A program made the translations under genes and the position numbers. A DNA stretch of 11,151 nucleotides from the NCBI GenBank assembly GCA_027728145.1, contig JAQBZV010000017.1:1-11151 (forward strand). The letters are read 5' to 3'. Below, piece by piece: positions 1 to 6,285 of the stretch. The DNA is from Actinomycetota bacterium (GTDB taxonomy: Bacteria > Actinomycetota > Actinomycetes > Actinomycetales > Microbacteriaceae). The first letter of the stretch is position 1. Each line of letters opens with the position of its first letter. Under the pieces are notes generated by a model. It did no database searches. It saw only the letters and a program-made list of their open reading frames with translations, and was not told the DNA's origin.

Positions 1-944
1 CATCCCGGTGGGGGTCTGATGACCTTTTCGTAATTGAGGCCGACGAGTCGGACCGATCCTTTGTGGGGTACGCACCGGCTGTGGTGATGATCACCAACAT
101 CGCAGCAGACCACCTTGACTTCTATGGAACCCTCGACGCGATTTATGACGCCTTTGAGGAGTGCGCCAGAACAGCCACCCAGGCTGTGGTGCTGTGCGCG
201 GATGACGAGGGGACCAGACACCTTGCGACTCGACTGGAGGCAAGCGCGACGCTGCTCACCTACGGCGTCAGCCCGGACGCGGATGTGGTCCAGAGTGACC
301 TTGTGCCGGGCCCCACCGCGCGGTTTAGCGTGACCTACAAAAATGAGAGTGCTGTGTGTGAGTTGGCGGTTCCCGGCAGGCTCAACGCGCTGAACGCCAC
401 GGGCGTTATCGCGACCCTGGTGGCCACTGGATTCTCTCTGGAGGACGCGGCTGTGGCGGCCAGTGGGTTTCGAGGCGCCGATCGGCGTTTCCAGTTTCAT
501 GGGGACATTTCTGGTGTTCGTTTTTATGACGACCACGCTCACCACCCCACGGAGGTTGCTGCAGCCCTCGAGACAGCGCGGGCAGTGGTGGGGGAGGGGT
601 CTGTCATCACAATGTTCCAGCCACACCTGTATTCGCGAACCCAATACATGGCGGCTGAGCTGGCAGAGGCTTTTTCTGCGGGAAGCGACCACACCATCTT
701 TTTAGACATCTTTGGGTCCAGGGAGGATCCCATTGAGGGTGTGACAACGGACCTGATTCTCCAGAAAATGGCCGAGGGTTCCTCCTTCGAGTTCGAGCCG
801 GACTGGGATCGAGCCTGTGACCTGGCGGTTCGGCGCGCCAGGCCCGGTGACATTGTGTTGACGATGTCCACGGGAGACCTCTACCAAATCGTTCCGCAGC
901 TCTTGGAGGCTAAGCGTCGAGTAGAGGAGGGCGCGGGTGGATAG
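1..944 (+). CDS. murC: UDP-N-acetylmuramate--L-alanine ligase, 3' part
   Basis: MurC adds L-alanine to UDP-N-acetylmuramic acid with ATP, the first peptide step of cytoplasmic peptidoglycan precursor synthesis. The reading frame is open from base 3 and the true start and the ATP-binding GTHGKT loop lie upstream of the window; about 313 residues of a usual ~460 are visible. Seen directly: EADESDRSF at the left edge, then ITNIAADHLDFYG (central Mur ligase domain), DDHAHHPTE near bases 528-554, and FQPHLYSRT followed by DIFGSREDP in the C-terminal ligase domain. Position directly before ftsQ favours MurC over the related Mpl. Two usually well kept motifs differ: DDY(A/G)HHP reads DDHAHHP, and the C-terminal GAG(D/N) reads STGD. 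The last 8 bases overlap ftsQ, suggesting translational coupling in the division and cell wall operon. Identification is sure; the effect of the substitutions is not known. Confidence 0.95.
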   Translation, partial: SRWGSDDLFVIEADESDRSFVGYAPAVVMITNIAADHLDFYGTLDAIYDAFEECARTATQAVVLCADDEGTRHLATRLEASATLLTYGVSPDADVVQSDLVPGPTARFSVTYKNESAVCELAVPGRLNALNATGVIATLVATGFSLEDAAVAASGFRGADRRFQFHGDISGVRFYDDHAHHPTEVAAALETARAVVGEGSVITMFQPHLYSRTQYMAAELAEAFSAGSDHTIFLDIFGSREDPIEGVTTDLILQKMAEGSSFEFEPDWDRACDLAVRRARPGDIVLTMSTGDLYQIVPQLLEAKRRVEEGAGG

Positions 945-1776
945 GCCAGAGGGCTTTTCGTCTCGGTCACCCCGGCGCGAAAAATCCTCTCGCCGAAAAG
1001 GTTCGAAGCCGGCGCAAAGGGTTCGGGCTGCGACTCAGCAACGTGTGTCGGCCGAAAAAGCTGAGTATCGGAGGTTCACGGAGGCCACTAGGCGCCGCCG
1101 GATTACCTGGGCCGTGTCGCTCGGTAGCGTGGGCGCGTTGGTTCTGAGTGTTGTGGTCTTGACACTCTCGCCGGCACTCTCGTTTCGGGAGGTCCGTGTC
1201 GAGGGCGGCGACCGAGTGACCTCCAGCGCTGTTGCGGATGCCTTGGGAGGCCTGTACGGGGAACCTCTCGCTCGGGTCAGTGACGAGCGAGTACAGCAAG
1301 CACTCGAGCCGCTGACTCTCATCCAGGCGTTTGAGACACGAATTGAGCCGCCGGGAACCCTCGTGGTCACCATCGTGGAGCGAAAACCCCTCGGTGCGGT
1401 TAGTGCCAGCGGTGCTTTTGACGTTGTCGATGCCGCCGGGGTGGTGCTCTGGGAGGAGCCCGCCCTGCCCACCGGCTTGCCCCGAATTCTGGTCGAGGCA
1501 GATTCCTCATCACCCAGCTTCAGTGCGATTAGCCGTGTCCTGTTAGCACTTCCCGAGGAGTTGCTTGTTCAGGTTGAGGGAATCACTGCCACCACACTCG
1601 ACGATGTGCGCTTCACTATCCGCGGAAGCTCCCACGAGGTTGTGTGGGGATCCTCAGAGCGGTCGGTCGAAAAAGCCAGGGTGTTGCGAGCTGCTCTCAT
1701 TGCCCTGGAGACCGAGGAATCACAGGTCGTTGATGTCACAACTCCCGACAGCATGGTGGTCCGGGCTCGAGGCTGA
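937..1776 (+). CDS. ftsQ: Cell division protein FtsQ
   Basis: FtsQ is a bitopic membrane protein of the divisome that links FtsZ-side and periplasm-side components through the FtsB/FtsL group. The 279-residue protein has a long, very basic cytoplasmic tail (residues 1-55, many Arg and Lys), one hydrophobic helix at about 57-79, then a POTRA domain starting at FREVRVEGGDRVTS (about 83-152) and the FtsQ beta domain with ERKPLGAV near 148-155. This topology and the place between murC and ftsZ identify it, although FtsQ sequences are poorly conserved. The GTG start at 937 lies within the end of murC and has AGGAGG at 925-930, six bases upstream, which supports that start. The long basic tail is common in actinobacterial FtsQ. 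The gene is followed by the largest non-coding gap in the window, so ftsZ may have its own promoter in addition to read-through. Confidence 0.93.
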   Translation: MDRPEGFSSRSPRREKSSRRKGSKPAQRVRAATQQRVSAEKAEYRRFTEATRRRRITWAVSLGSVGALVLSVVVLTLSPALSFREVRVEGGDRVTSSAVADALGGLYGEPLARVSDERVQQALEPLTLIQAFETRIEPPGTLVVTIVERKPLGAVSASGAFDVVDAAGVVLWEEPALPTGLPRILVEADSSSPSFSAISRVLLALPEELLVQVEGITATTLDDVRFTIRGSSHEVVWGSSERSVEKARVLRAALIALETEESQVVDVTTPDSMVVRARG

Positions 1777-1923
1777 GTTTTCTCGGCGTCAAGTGGGTTC
1801 CACGACACGCCCAGCACCTCCAGGGATGAAGTGCTCAGGCGCCCTACCTTCAATCGAGAACATAAAGTGAAGAATACTCTCATCTTCAACTAGAACTTGA
1901 ATGTTTACACCAAAGGAGAACCG
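1777..1923 (+). promoter_or_regulatory. ftsQ-ftsZ intergenic region, probable ftsZ promoter and leader
   Basis: This 147-base gap is the longest in the window and is richer in A and T near its 3' end than the flanking genes, as expected for a promoter. Weak candidates seen: TTCAAT at 1850-1855 and AATACT at 1873-1878 with 17 bases between them, and a 5-base inverted repeat TTCAA (1885-1889) / TTGAA (1897-1901). A GACAC pentamer, the core of WhiA sites in Streptomyces, occurs at 1804-1808. None of these is decisive alone. Internal ftsZ promoters in this gap are known in other actinobacteria; that this one is active is inference. Confidence 0.4.
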
Positions 1924-1926
1924 TTG
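1914..1926 (+). promoter_or_regulatory. Ribosome binding site that decides the ftsZ start
   Basis: AGGAG at 1914-1918 lies five bases before TTG at 1924-1926. An in-frame TTG at 1897 would give a protein nine residues longer but has no comparable site upstream, and the family N-terminus (M-x-x-x-x-N-Y-x-A-x-I-K-V-V-G) aligns with the 1924 start. Confidence 0.8.
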
Positions 1927-3069
1927 TCCGGTCAACACAACTACAACGCCCTGATCAAGGTAGTGGGGGTCGGAGGTGGTGGCGTCAACGCCATCAACCG
2001 AATGATCGACCGCGGCCTGCGGGGAGTCGAGTTCATTGCCATCAACACTGACGCCCAGGCGTTGTTGATGAGCGATGCGGATGTGAAGCTGGACGTGGGT
2101 CGAGACCTCACCCGCGGCTTGGGTGCCGGGGCGGACCCCGAAATTGGCCGCCGGGCGGCGGAGGACCACCAAGAAGAAATCGAGCAAGCTCTTGCGGGGG
2201 CTGACATGGTGTTTGTGACCGCTGGTGAAGGTGGTGGGACGGGAACCGGAGGCGCACCCGTCGTGGCCCGCATCGCCAAGTCCATTGGTGCCTTGACCGT
2301 GGGGATTGTGACGAAGCCCTTCGCGTTTGAAGGTAAGCGCCGGATGTCTCAGGCTGAGGTGGGTGTTCAAGCTCTCAAGGACGAGGTGGACACGCTCATC
2401 GTCGTTCCCAACGACCGCCTTCTTGAAATTTCCGACCGAACCATCAGCATGCTGGAAGCCTTTGAGACCGCAGATCACGTACTCCTGGCGGGCGTGCAGG
2501 GAATCACAGACCTCATCACTACGCCTGGTCTCATCAATCTTGACTTCGCGGACGTAAAATCGGTCATGCAAGACGCGGGCACTGCTCTGATGGGGATTGG
2601 GTCAGCTCGGGGAGCGGACCGCGCCGTGAAGGCCGCCGAGCTCGCCGTGGCGTCGCCATTGTTGGAGTCCAGCATCGAGGGAGCACAGGGTGTGCTGCTC
2701 TCGATTCAGGGTGGCTCGAATCTGGGACTTTACGAAATCAATGACGCCGCAAAACTCGTGGAAGAGGCCGTGCACCCCGATGCCCTCATCATTTTCGGAG
2801 CGGTCATTGATGACTCCCTCGGCGATGAGGTCCGCGTCACCGTGGTGGCTGCAGGGTTTGACGAGTCTCACCAACACCCTGCAAAGGCGCCGGTAGCTGC
2901 GGCGGAAGTGGAGCCCAGTCCTGCTTCGCACGGCGCGGCCCCTGATGCCGAGGAATCGTGGCTTTTGCCCTCCGAAGAGCGGCCTGCCGCCGAGCCGGGA
3001 GAAGTACCCGCGTTTGCTGCGGAGTCCGATGACGATGGTGAGCTCGACGTTCCAGAATTCCTCCGGTAG
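1924..3069 (+). CDS. ftsZ: Cell division protein FtsZ (TTG start)
   Basis: FtsZ is the tubulin-like GTPase that polymerises into the cytoplasmic Z ring and directs septal wall synthesis. With the TTG at 1924 it has 381 residues, usual for actinobacteria. Seen: glycine-rich nucleotide loop [11 protein letters not shown] at 13-23, tubulin signature GGGTGTG at 103-109, and synergy loop NLDFADV with N205, D207 and D210, which complete the GTPase site of the next subunit. A variable acidic, Ala- and Pro-rich linker follows from about 320, and the extreme C-terminus [10 protein letters not shown] is the conserved tail that binds partners; SepF is encoded two genes downstream. Two in-frame TTG codons (1897, 1924) could start the gene; AGGAG before 1924 and family alignment favour the second. 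A TTG start on such an abundant essential protein is unusual. The stop is six bases before yggS, so the two are probably co-translated. Confidence 0.97.
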   Translation: MSGQHNYNALIKVVGVGGGGVNAINRMIDRGLRGVEFIAINTDAQALLMSDADVKLDVGRDLTRGLGAGADPEIGRRAAEDHQEEIEQALAGADMVFVTAGEGGGTGTGGAPVVARIAKSIGALTVGIVTKPFAFEGKRRMSQAEVGVQALKDEVDTLIVVPNDRLLEISDRTISMLEAFETADHVLLAGVQGITDLITTPGLINLDFADVKSVMQDAGTALMGIGSARGADRAVKAAELAVASPLLESSIEGAQGVLLSIQGGSNLGLYEINDAAKLVEEAVHPDALIIFGAVIDDSLGDEVRVTVVAAGFDESHQHPAKAPVAAAEVEPSPASHGAAPDAEESWLLPSEERPAAEPGEVPAFAAESDDDGELDVPEFLR

Positions 3070-3075
3070 GAACGG

Positions 3076-3750
3076 GTGTCCGAGACGCTCGCGGATCGGT
3101 GGCAATCCGTCCAGGAGCAGGTAAGCAAGGCCTGCCTGGATAGTGGCAGAAGCCCTGAGGAGGTCACCACGATTGTGGTGACTAAATTCCACCCTCCAAG
3201 CCTGGTGCGCGAGCTGTACGCCTTGGGGGTGCGCCACGTAGGGGAGAATCGACACCAGGATGCCGCTCCCAAGGCACAAGAGGTAGCCGACCTTGACCTG
3301 AGCTGGCATTTTGTGGGCCAGTTGCAATCCAACAAGGCCCGCGCTGTTGCCGCCTATTGTGGCGTCATTCACTCTGTTGACCGGGAATCCCTGGTGGATG
3401 CTTTGGCTAAATTCGAGGAATCTGTGGATGTCTTTCTCGAAGTCAATCTCACCGACGTGCCCGGCCGAGGGGGAGTGGAGCCTGAGGACCTGACGAAGCT
3501 GGCTGAGAGCACTCTGGCTGCGGGCAACCTTCGGCTGCGAGGCCTGATGGCAGTGGCCCCCCAAGATGAGAGTCCGGCAGACGCGTTTGACCGGGTTCTG
3601 ACCTACCGGGACAACCTCCTCACGGTTGCTCCCAGCGCAACTGAGCTATCTCTTGGTATGTCAGGGGACTTTCCCGAGGCGATTGCCCGTGGCGCGACAC
3701 ACCTGCGCATAGGCACGGCAATCACGGGAAAACGCCCCCAAGCCACCTAG
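3076..3750 (+). CDS. yggS: YggS-family pyridoxal phosphate homeostasis protein
   Basis: YggS/PLPBP proteins bind pyridoxal 5'-phosphate through a lysine in a single alanine-racemase-like TIM barrel and help control free PLP and amino acid balance; no catalytic activity is established for the family. The 224-residue protein shows VVTKFHPPSLV with the PLP lysine at K37, GENRHQDA, WHFVGQLQSNKA, HSVDRESLV, a catalytic-barrel-type LSLGMSGDFPEAI phosphate-binding region and the terminal RIGTAITGKR. Length is normal. The GTG start at 3076 is six bases after the ftsZ stop, with AGG at 3068-3070 inside the end of ftsZ acting as ribosome binding site, so translation is likely coupled. In many actinobacteria pgeF (yfiH) lies between ftsZ and yggS; it is missing here. 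The link of yggS to the division cluster is widely conserved but its reason is unclear. Confidence 0.95.
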   Translation: MSETLADRWQSVQEQVSKACLDSGRSPEEVTTIVVTKFHPPSLVRELYALGVRHVGENRHQDAAPKAQEVADLDLSWHFVGQLQSNKARAVAAYCGVIHSVDRESLVDALAKFEESVDVFLEVNLTDVPGRGGVEPEDLTKLAESTLAAGNLRLRGLMAVAPQDESPADAFDRVLTYRDNLLTVAPSATELSLGMSGDFPEAIARGATHLRIGTAITGKRPQAT

Positions 3751-3784
3751 CCTTAAAGGGTAATCCTGCGAACAAGGGGCACTC

Positions 3785-4228
3785 ATGGCAAATGCACTAC
3801 GCAAAACACTGGAATTTCTCGGACTTGCCGAGGAGTCTCACGATGACCACCAGTCATCCAAGTCTCCGTCGCGCCCAGAGAGCCCTCAACCTGCCCCCCG
3901 CGCCACCGTCACCCCGCTCCGTCGGGGTTCTAAAAACGGGATGAGTGATGTGAACGAAATTTTGACTGTCCACCCCAAAAAGTACGACGACGCCAAGGCC
4001 ATTGCCGAGACCTTCCGCGAGGGCATCCCGGTCATCATCAACCTGACTCAGATGAGCGAATCAGAGGCTCGTCGTTTGGTGGACTTCTCCAGCGGTCTTT
4101 CGCAGGGTCTCCACGGACACATTGAGCGGGTAACGCCCAAGGTCTTCCTGCTCTCTCCCTCTCACGTTTTAGTGAGTGGCGAGGGTGATGGCGTGGAATC
4201 AGAGCTCGACGCCTCGCTCGTCGACTAA
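3785..4228 (+). CDS. sepF: Cell division protein SepF
   Basis: SepF binds the FtsZ C-terminal tail and anchors Z-ring filaments to the membrane; in actinobacteria, which lack FtsA, it is the main anchor. The 147-residue protein begins [17 protein letters not shown], the short N-terminal amphipathic helix that inserts in the membrane. A Ser-, Pro- and Arg-rich linker follows (about 20-55), then the SepF core (about 57-140) with [46 protein letters not shown] and VFLLSP. Length is usual for the family. The ATG at 3785 has AGGGG ending six bases before it. The 34-base gap after yggS holds no terminator, so it is likely in the same transcript. Assignment is firm by motif and by context. Confidence 0.96.
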   Translation: MANALRKTLEFLGLAEESHDDHQSSKSPSRPESPQPAPRATVTPLRRGSKNGMSDVNEILTVHPKKYDDAKAIAETFREGIPVIINLTQMSESEARRLVDFSSGLSQGLHGHIERVTPKVFLLSPSHVLVSGEGDGVESELDASLVD

Positions 4229-4264
4229 GACAACTCACGGGTCGAGCCCGGCATAATAGGAGGC
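4229..4264 (+). promoter_or_regulatory. Candidate promoter for yggT, possibly giving a leaderless mRNA
   Basis: CATAAT at 4252-4257 matches the sigma-A type -10 consensus TATAAT in five of six bases and ends exactly seven bases before the yggT ATG at 4265. A weak -35 candidate AAGACA is at 4227-4232, 19 bases upstream. Transcription started six to eight bases after such a box would begin at or next to the start codon. AGGAGG at 4258-4263 looks like a ribosome binding site but is only one base from the ATG, closer than the usual five to nine. A small hairpin CGGG/CCCG (4238-4241 with 4247-4250) lies between. Promoter activity is inferred from the sequence only. Confidence 0.4.
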
Positions 4265-4555
4265 ATGGTCTCCGTTCTTGCAACCCTGCTCTATGTCGGG
4301 TTGTACATATTTTTCATCGCCATGTGGGTGAGGTTCATTTTCGATTGGGTTCGCGTTCTGTCGCGGACTTTCCAGCCCAAGGGACTGTTCTTAGTTGCTG
4401 CAGAGGCGGCCTATAGCGTCACGGATCGGCCTCTGTCCGCGGTCCGCAAAGTGGTTCCCACACTCCGGTTTGGCGGGGCGGGAATCGATCTTGGATGGAG
4501 TGTTCTCATGATTGGAACCCTAATTTTGCTCTCGATTGTGGGCTCCTTTCGCTAG
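4265..4555 (+). CDS. yggT: YggT-family integral membrane protein
   Basis: YggT is a small membrane protein conserved next to ftsZ, sepF and divIVA in actinobacteria and related to the chloroplast YCF19/CCB3 group; its molecular role is not settled, though it is thought to act in cell envelope or division organisation. The 96-residue protein has two hydrophobic helices, about residues 3-30 (VLATLLYVGLYIFFIAMWVRF) and 74-93 (IDLGWSVLMIGTLILLSIV). Between them is a cytoplasm- or interface-facing stretch with AYSVTDRPLSAVRKVVPTLR, the YggT signature (TDP/TDR-P-L with basic residues and P). Length is normal. The ATG at 4265 is the only fitting start: no other ATG, GTG or TTG codon is close by in frame, and the family N-terminus matches. 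Its initiation context is odd, with AGGAGG one base away and a -10-like CATAAT seven bases away, so leaderless initiation is possible. Confidence 0.92.
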   Translation: MVSVLATLLYVGLYIFFIAMWVRFIFDWVRVLSRTFQPKGLFLVAAEAAYSVTDRPLSAVRKVVPTLRFGGAGIDLGWSVLMIGTLILLSIVGSFR

Positions 4556-4658
4556 CCTTCGCCGATTTCGGAGCCGGCGCGCTAGGCTTATGAGAGGATT
4601 TCAGACATCGCGAGGATGACCGCCGGATCCCACCCCAGAACTAAAAGAGGTACGTTTC
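4556..4658 (+). promoter_or_regulatory. yggT-divIVA intergenic region, probable divIVA promoter and leader
   Basis: A 103-base gap with no gene. TAGGCT at 4583-4588 fits a TAnnnT -10 box and is followed by an A+T-richer stretch; a -35 element is not clear (TTCGCC at 4558-4563 is 19 bases away). A start about seven bases past the box would leave an untranslated leader of about 64 bases. The divIVA ribosome binding site AGAGG lies at about 4646-4650, eight bases before the ATG. A six-base inverted repeat GGCTCC (4541-4546) / GGAGCC (4570-4575) has a 23-base loop and no T tract, so it is a poor terminator. Separate transcription of wag31/divIVA is common in actinobacteria; here it is inference. 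Confidence 0.35.
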
Positions 4659-5231
4659 ATGGCTTTGACAGCTGAAGACATTGTCAACAAGCGCTTTCAG
4701 TCGACGAAGTTTCGCGAAGGTTATGACCAAGACGAGGTTGACGATTTTCTCGACGAGGTCGTCGTCGAGATGCGTCGAGTTCTCGCGGAGAATGACGAGC
4801 TATCCCAGAAACTAGCCGCCAGTGAGGCGCGGATTGCTGAGTTGCAGCGATCCGGTGGGTCCGCAAGCTCTGTTGGAGTGAGCCCGCTCCCGACCGCCGG
4901 TGGCGACGTCGTCGAGGCAGAGAACGCCAACAATCTTTTGCAGCTCGCCCGCAGACTCCACGAGGAGCACGTGCGCGAGGGAATCCAGAAGCGTGATGAG
5001 CTCATCGCCGAGGGTCACGCTCAAGCTGCCCGAATCGTTCAAGAGGCCGAAACTGAGCACCAACATGCGAAGGTGCGGCTCTCCGCGGAGCGCCAGTCAA
5101 TCGAGGGCGAGGTTGAGCAGTTGCGCAACTTTGAGCGCGAATATCGTGCCAGTCTGAAAGCGTTCATTAGTCAGCAGGTTCAAAATTTGGATTCGCCTTC
5201 ACTGCCCACTTCTCGCTCAGAAGGTGCGTAG
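4659..5231 (+). CDS. divIVA: DivIVA/Wag31-type polar growth and division protein
   Basis: DivIVA (Wag31 in mycobacteria) is a coiled-coil scaffold that binds curved membrane at cell poles and new septa and recruits wall synthesis in actinobacteria. The 190-residue protein starts with the conserved lipid-binding domain MALTAEDIVNKRFQSTKF and REGYDQDEVDDFLDEV (residues 1-34); the exposed F18-R19 pair occupies the membrane-contact loop. A first coiled coil (about 35-62) is followed by a Ser-, Gly- and Pro-rich linker (63-85), then a long second coiled coil (about 88-170, many Glu, Ala, Gln) that drives tetramer formation, and a short polar tail. It is shorter than mycobacterial Wag31 and lacks a long C-terminal extension. 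AGAGG eight bases before the ATG supports the start. The gene lies next to yggT and sepF as in other actinobacteria, but the lspA gene usual downstream is missing. Confidence 0.95.
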   Translation: MALTAEDIVNKRFQSTKFREGYDQDEVDDFLDEVVVEMRRVLAENDELSQKLAASEARIAELQRSGGSASSVGVSPLPTAGGDVVEAENANNLLQLARRLHEEHVREGIQKRDELIAEGHAQAARIVQEAETEHQHAKVRLSAERQSIEGEVEQLRNFEREYRASLKAFISQQVQNLDSPSLPTSRSEGA

Positions 5232-5288
5232 CAGCGTTTGTAACCTGAGGGGGCTCTTCCCACCGAAGCGCCCTGTGCGAGGCAGCTA

Positions 5289-6209
5289 GTGCCTGAAACG
5301 CGAACGATAGCTGTTCCCGAGGGTTTGGGGGGCGAAAGGCTCGATGTCGTGCTCAGTCGTTTGTTTGGTTTCTCACGCGCCTTTGCCCAGGGTGTAATCG
5401 ATGAAGGCGGGGCACTCCTCGATGGCGCAGCGGGGGGAAAGTCCGATCGGGTGCGCTCAGGCGCCCTGTTGGAGGTCACCTTTGAGCCCAAAAAGGCACC
5501 CACAATTGTCCCCATAATTGTCGATTCCATGACGATTCTGTATGACGATGATGACGTTGTCGTCATCGACAAACCCCCAGGGTTGGCCGCTCACCCTGCG
5601 CCCAGCTGGGATGGACCCTCAGTTCTTGGAGCACTCGCCGGTGCTGGGTATCGCATCTCCACCTCCGGCCCTCCTGAGCGCCAAGGGATTGTGCATCGCC
5701 TTGATGTGGGAACCTCCGGAGTGATGGCGGTGGCCAAGAGTGAGGTCGCTTACAGTCGGTTAAAACGAGCCTTCAAAGCGCGCGAGGTTCAGAAGACCTA
5801 CCACGCGCTGGTCCAGGGACACCCGGATCCGAGCACAGGCACCATCGATGCCCCCATCGGGCGACACCCCAGCTCATCCTGGAAGTTTGCGGTAGTGGCC
5901 GGTGGCCGCGCCTCCATCACCCACTACGAGGCCATCGAATCCTTTGCCTCAGCGAGCCTTCTGCGGGTGAGCTTAGAAACGGGTCGGACCCACCAAATTA
6001 GGGTTCACATGAGCGCTCATCGTCATCCCATTGTGGGCGACAGTCTCTATGGCGCGGACCCGACTATTGCGGAACGGTTGGGGGTATCTCGGCAGTGGTT
6101 GCACGCCAGTGAGCTGGAGTTCACTCATCCCGTGAGTGGCAAGCCCGTGCGTGTTGAGTGCGACTTTCCTGACGACCTTAATGTCGCACTTGAGCGCTTA
6201 AGGGCCTAG
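5289..6209 (+). CDS. rluD: RluA/RluD-family 23S rRNA pseudouridine synthase
   Basis: This enzyme isomerises uridine to pseudouridine in large-subunit rRNA; RluD proper modifies helix 69. The 306-residue protein has an N-terminal S4 RNA-binding domain ([20 protein letters not shown], about 14-70), then the synthase domain: [34 protein letters not shown] with catalytic D139, YHALVQGHP, and [23 protein letters not shown] near the C-terminus. All hallmarks are intact and length is normal. The GTG start at 5289 has GAGG at 5279-5282, six bases upstream, just 57 bases after the divIVA stop. In Streptomyces and Mycobacterium this gene directly follows lspA; here lspA is not present. The family is certain; the exact target uridines (RluA, RluC or RluD type) are inferred from the S4 domain and context. 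Confidence 0.93.
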   Translation: MPETRTIAVPEGLGGERLDVVLSRLFGFSRAFAQGVIDEGGALLDGAAGGKSDRVRSGALLEVTFEPKKAPTIVPIIVDSMTILYDDDDVVVIDKPPGLAAHPAPSWDGPSVLGALAGAGYRISTSGPPERQGIVHRLDVGTSGVMAVAKSEVAYSRLKRAFKAREVQKTYHALVQGHPDPSTGTIDAPIGRHPSSSWKFAVVAGGRASITHYEAIESFASASLLRVSLETGRTHQIRVHMSAHRHPIVGDSLYGADPTIAERLGVSRQWLHASELEFTHPVSGKPVRVECDFPDDLNVALERLRA

Positions 6210-6233
6210 GTCCCGGGGCGCCTTCGTCATGGA

Positions 6234-6264
6234 GGGGTTCTCCGGTTTACTCTGGAGATTCCCC
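6234..6264 (+). promoter_or_regulatory. Hairpin in the rluD-dnaE gap (dnaE leader)
   Basis: Bases 6239-6245 pair with 6252-6258 (TCTCCGG with CTGGAGA, one G-T pair) around a six-base loop, and below a small internal loop GGGG at 6234-6237 pairs with CCCC at 6261-6264, giving about 11 pairs. No T tract follows, so it is not a typical intrinsic terminator. It ends 18 bases before the dnaE GTG. It could slow read-through, protect the mRNA 3' end of rluD, or affect dnaE translation; this is inference. Confidence 0.4.
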
Positions 6265-6271
6265 ACCCCCT

Positions 6272-6285
6272 AGGAGCCCTTGGTG
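6272..6285 (+). promoter_or_regulatory. Ribosome binding site that decides the dnaE start
   Basis: AGGAG at 6272-6276 is six bases before GTG at 6283 and only three bases before an in-frame TTG at 6280. Spacing and codon preference favour GTG at 6283, giving a 1173-residue DnaE. Confidence 0.7.

Noticed and set aside
1897..1923. Longer FtsZ form from TTG at 1897
   Set aside because: No ribosome binding site upstream and the nine extra residues are not part of the FtsZ family N-terminus.
1789..2571. Open frame of 260 codons on the minus strand over the ftsZ leader and first half of ftsZ
   Set aside because: It is opposite a certain ftsZ gene, shows no recognisable domain and reflects the high-GC codon pattern of the plus strand.
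2602..3564. Open frame of 320 codons on the minus strand over ftsZ and yggS
   Set aside because: It spans two well identified plus-strand genes and has low-complexity, non-family sequence; a shadow frame.
5248..5274. Possible terminator hairpin AGGGGGC/GCGCCCT between divIVA and rluD
   Set aside because: One mismatch in a seven-base stem, a 13-base loop and no T tract; too weak to call.
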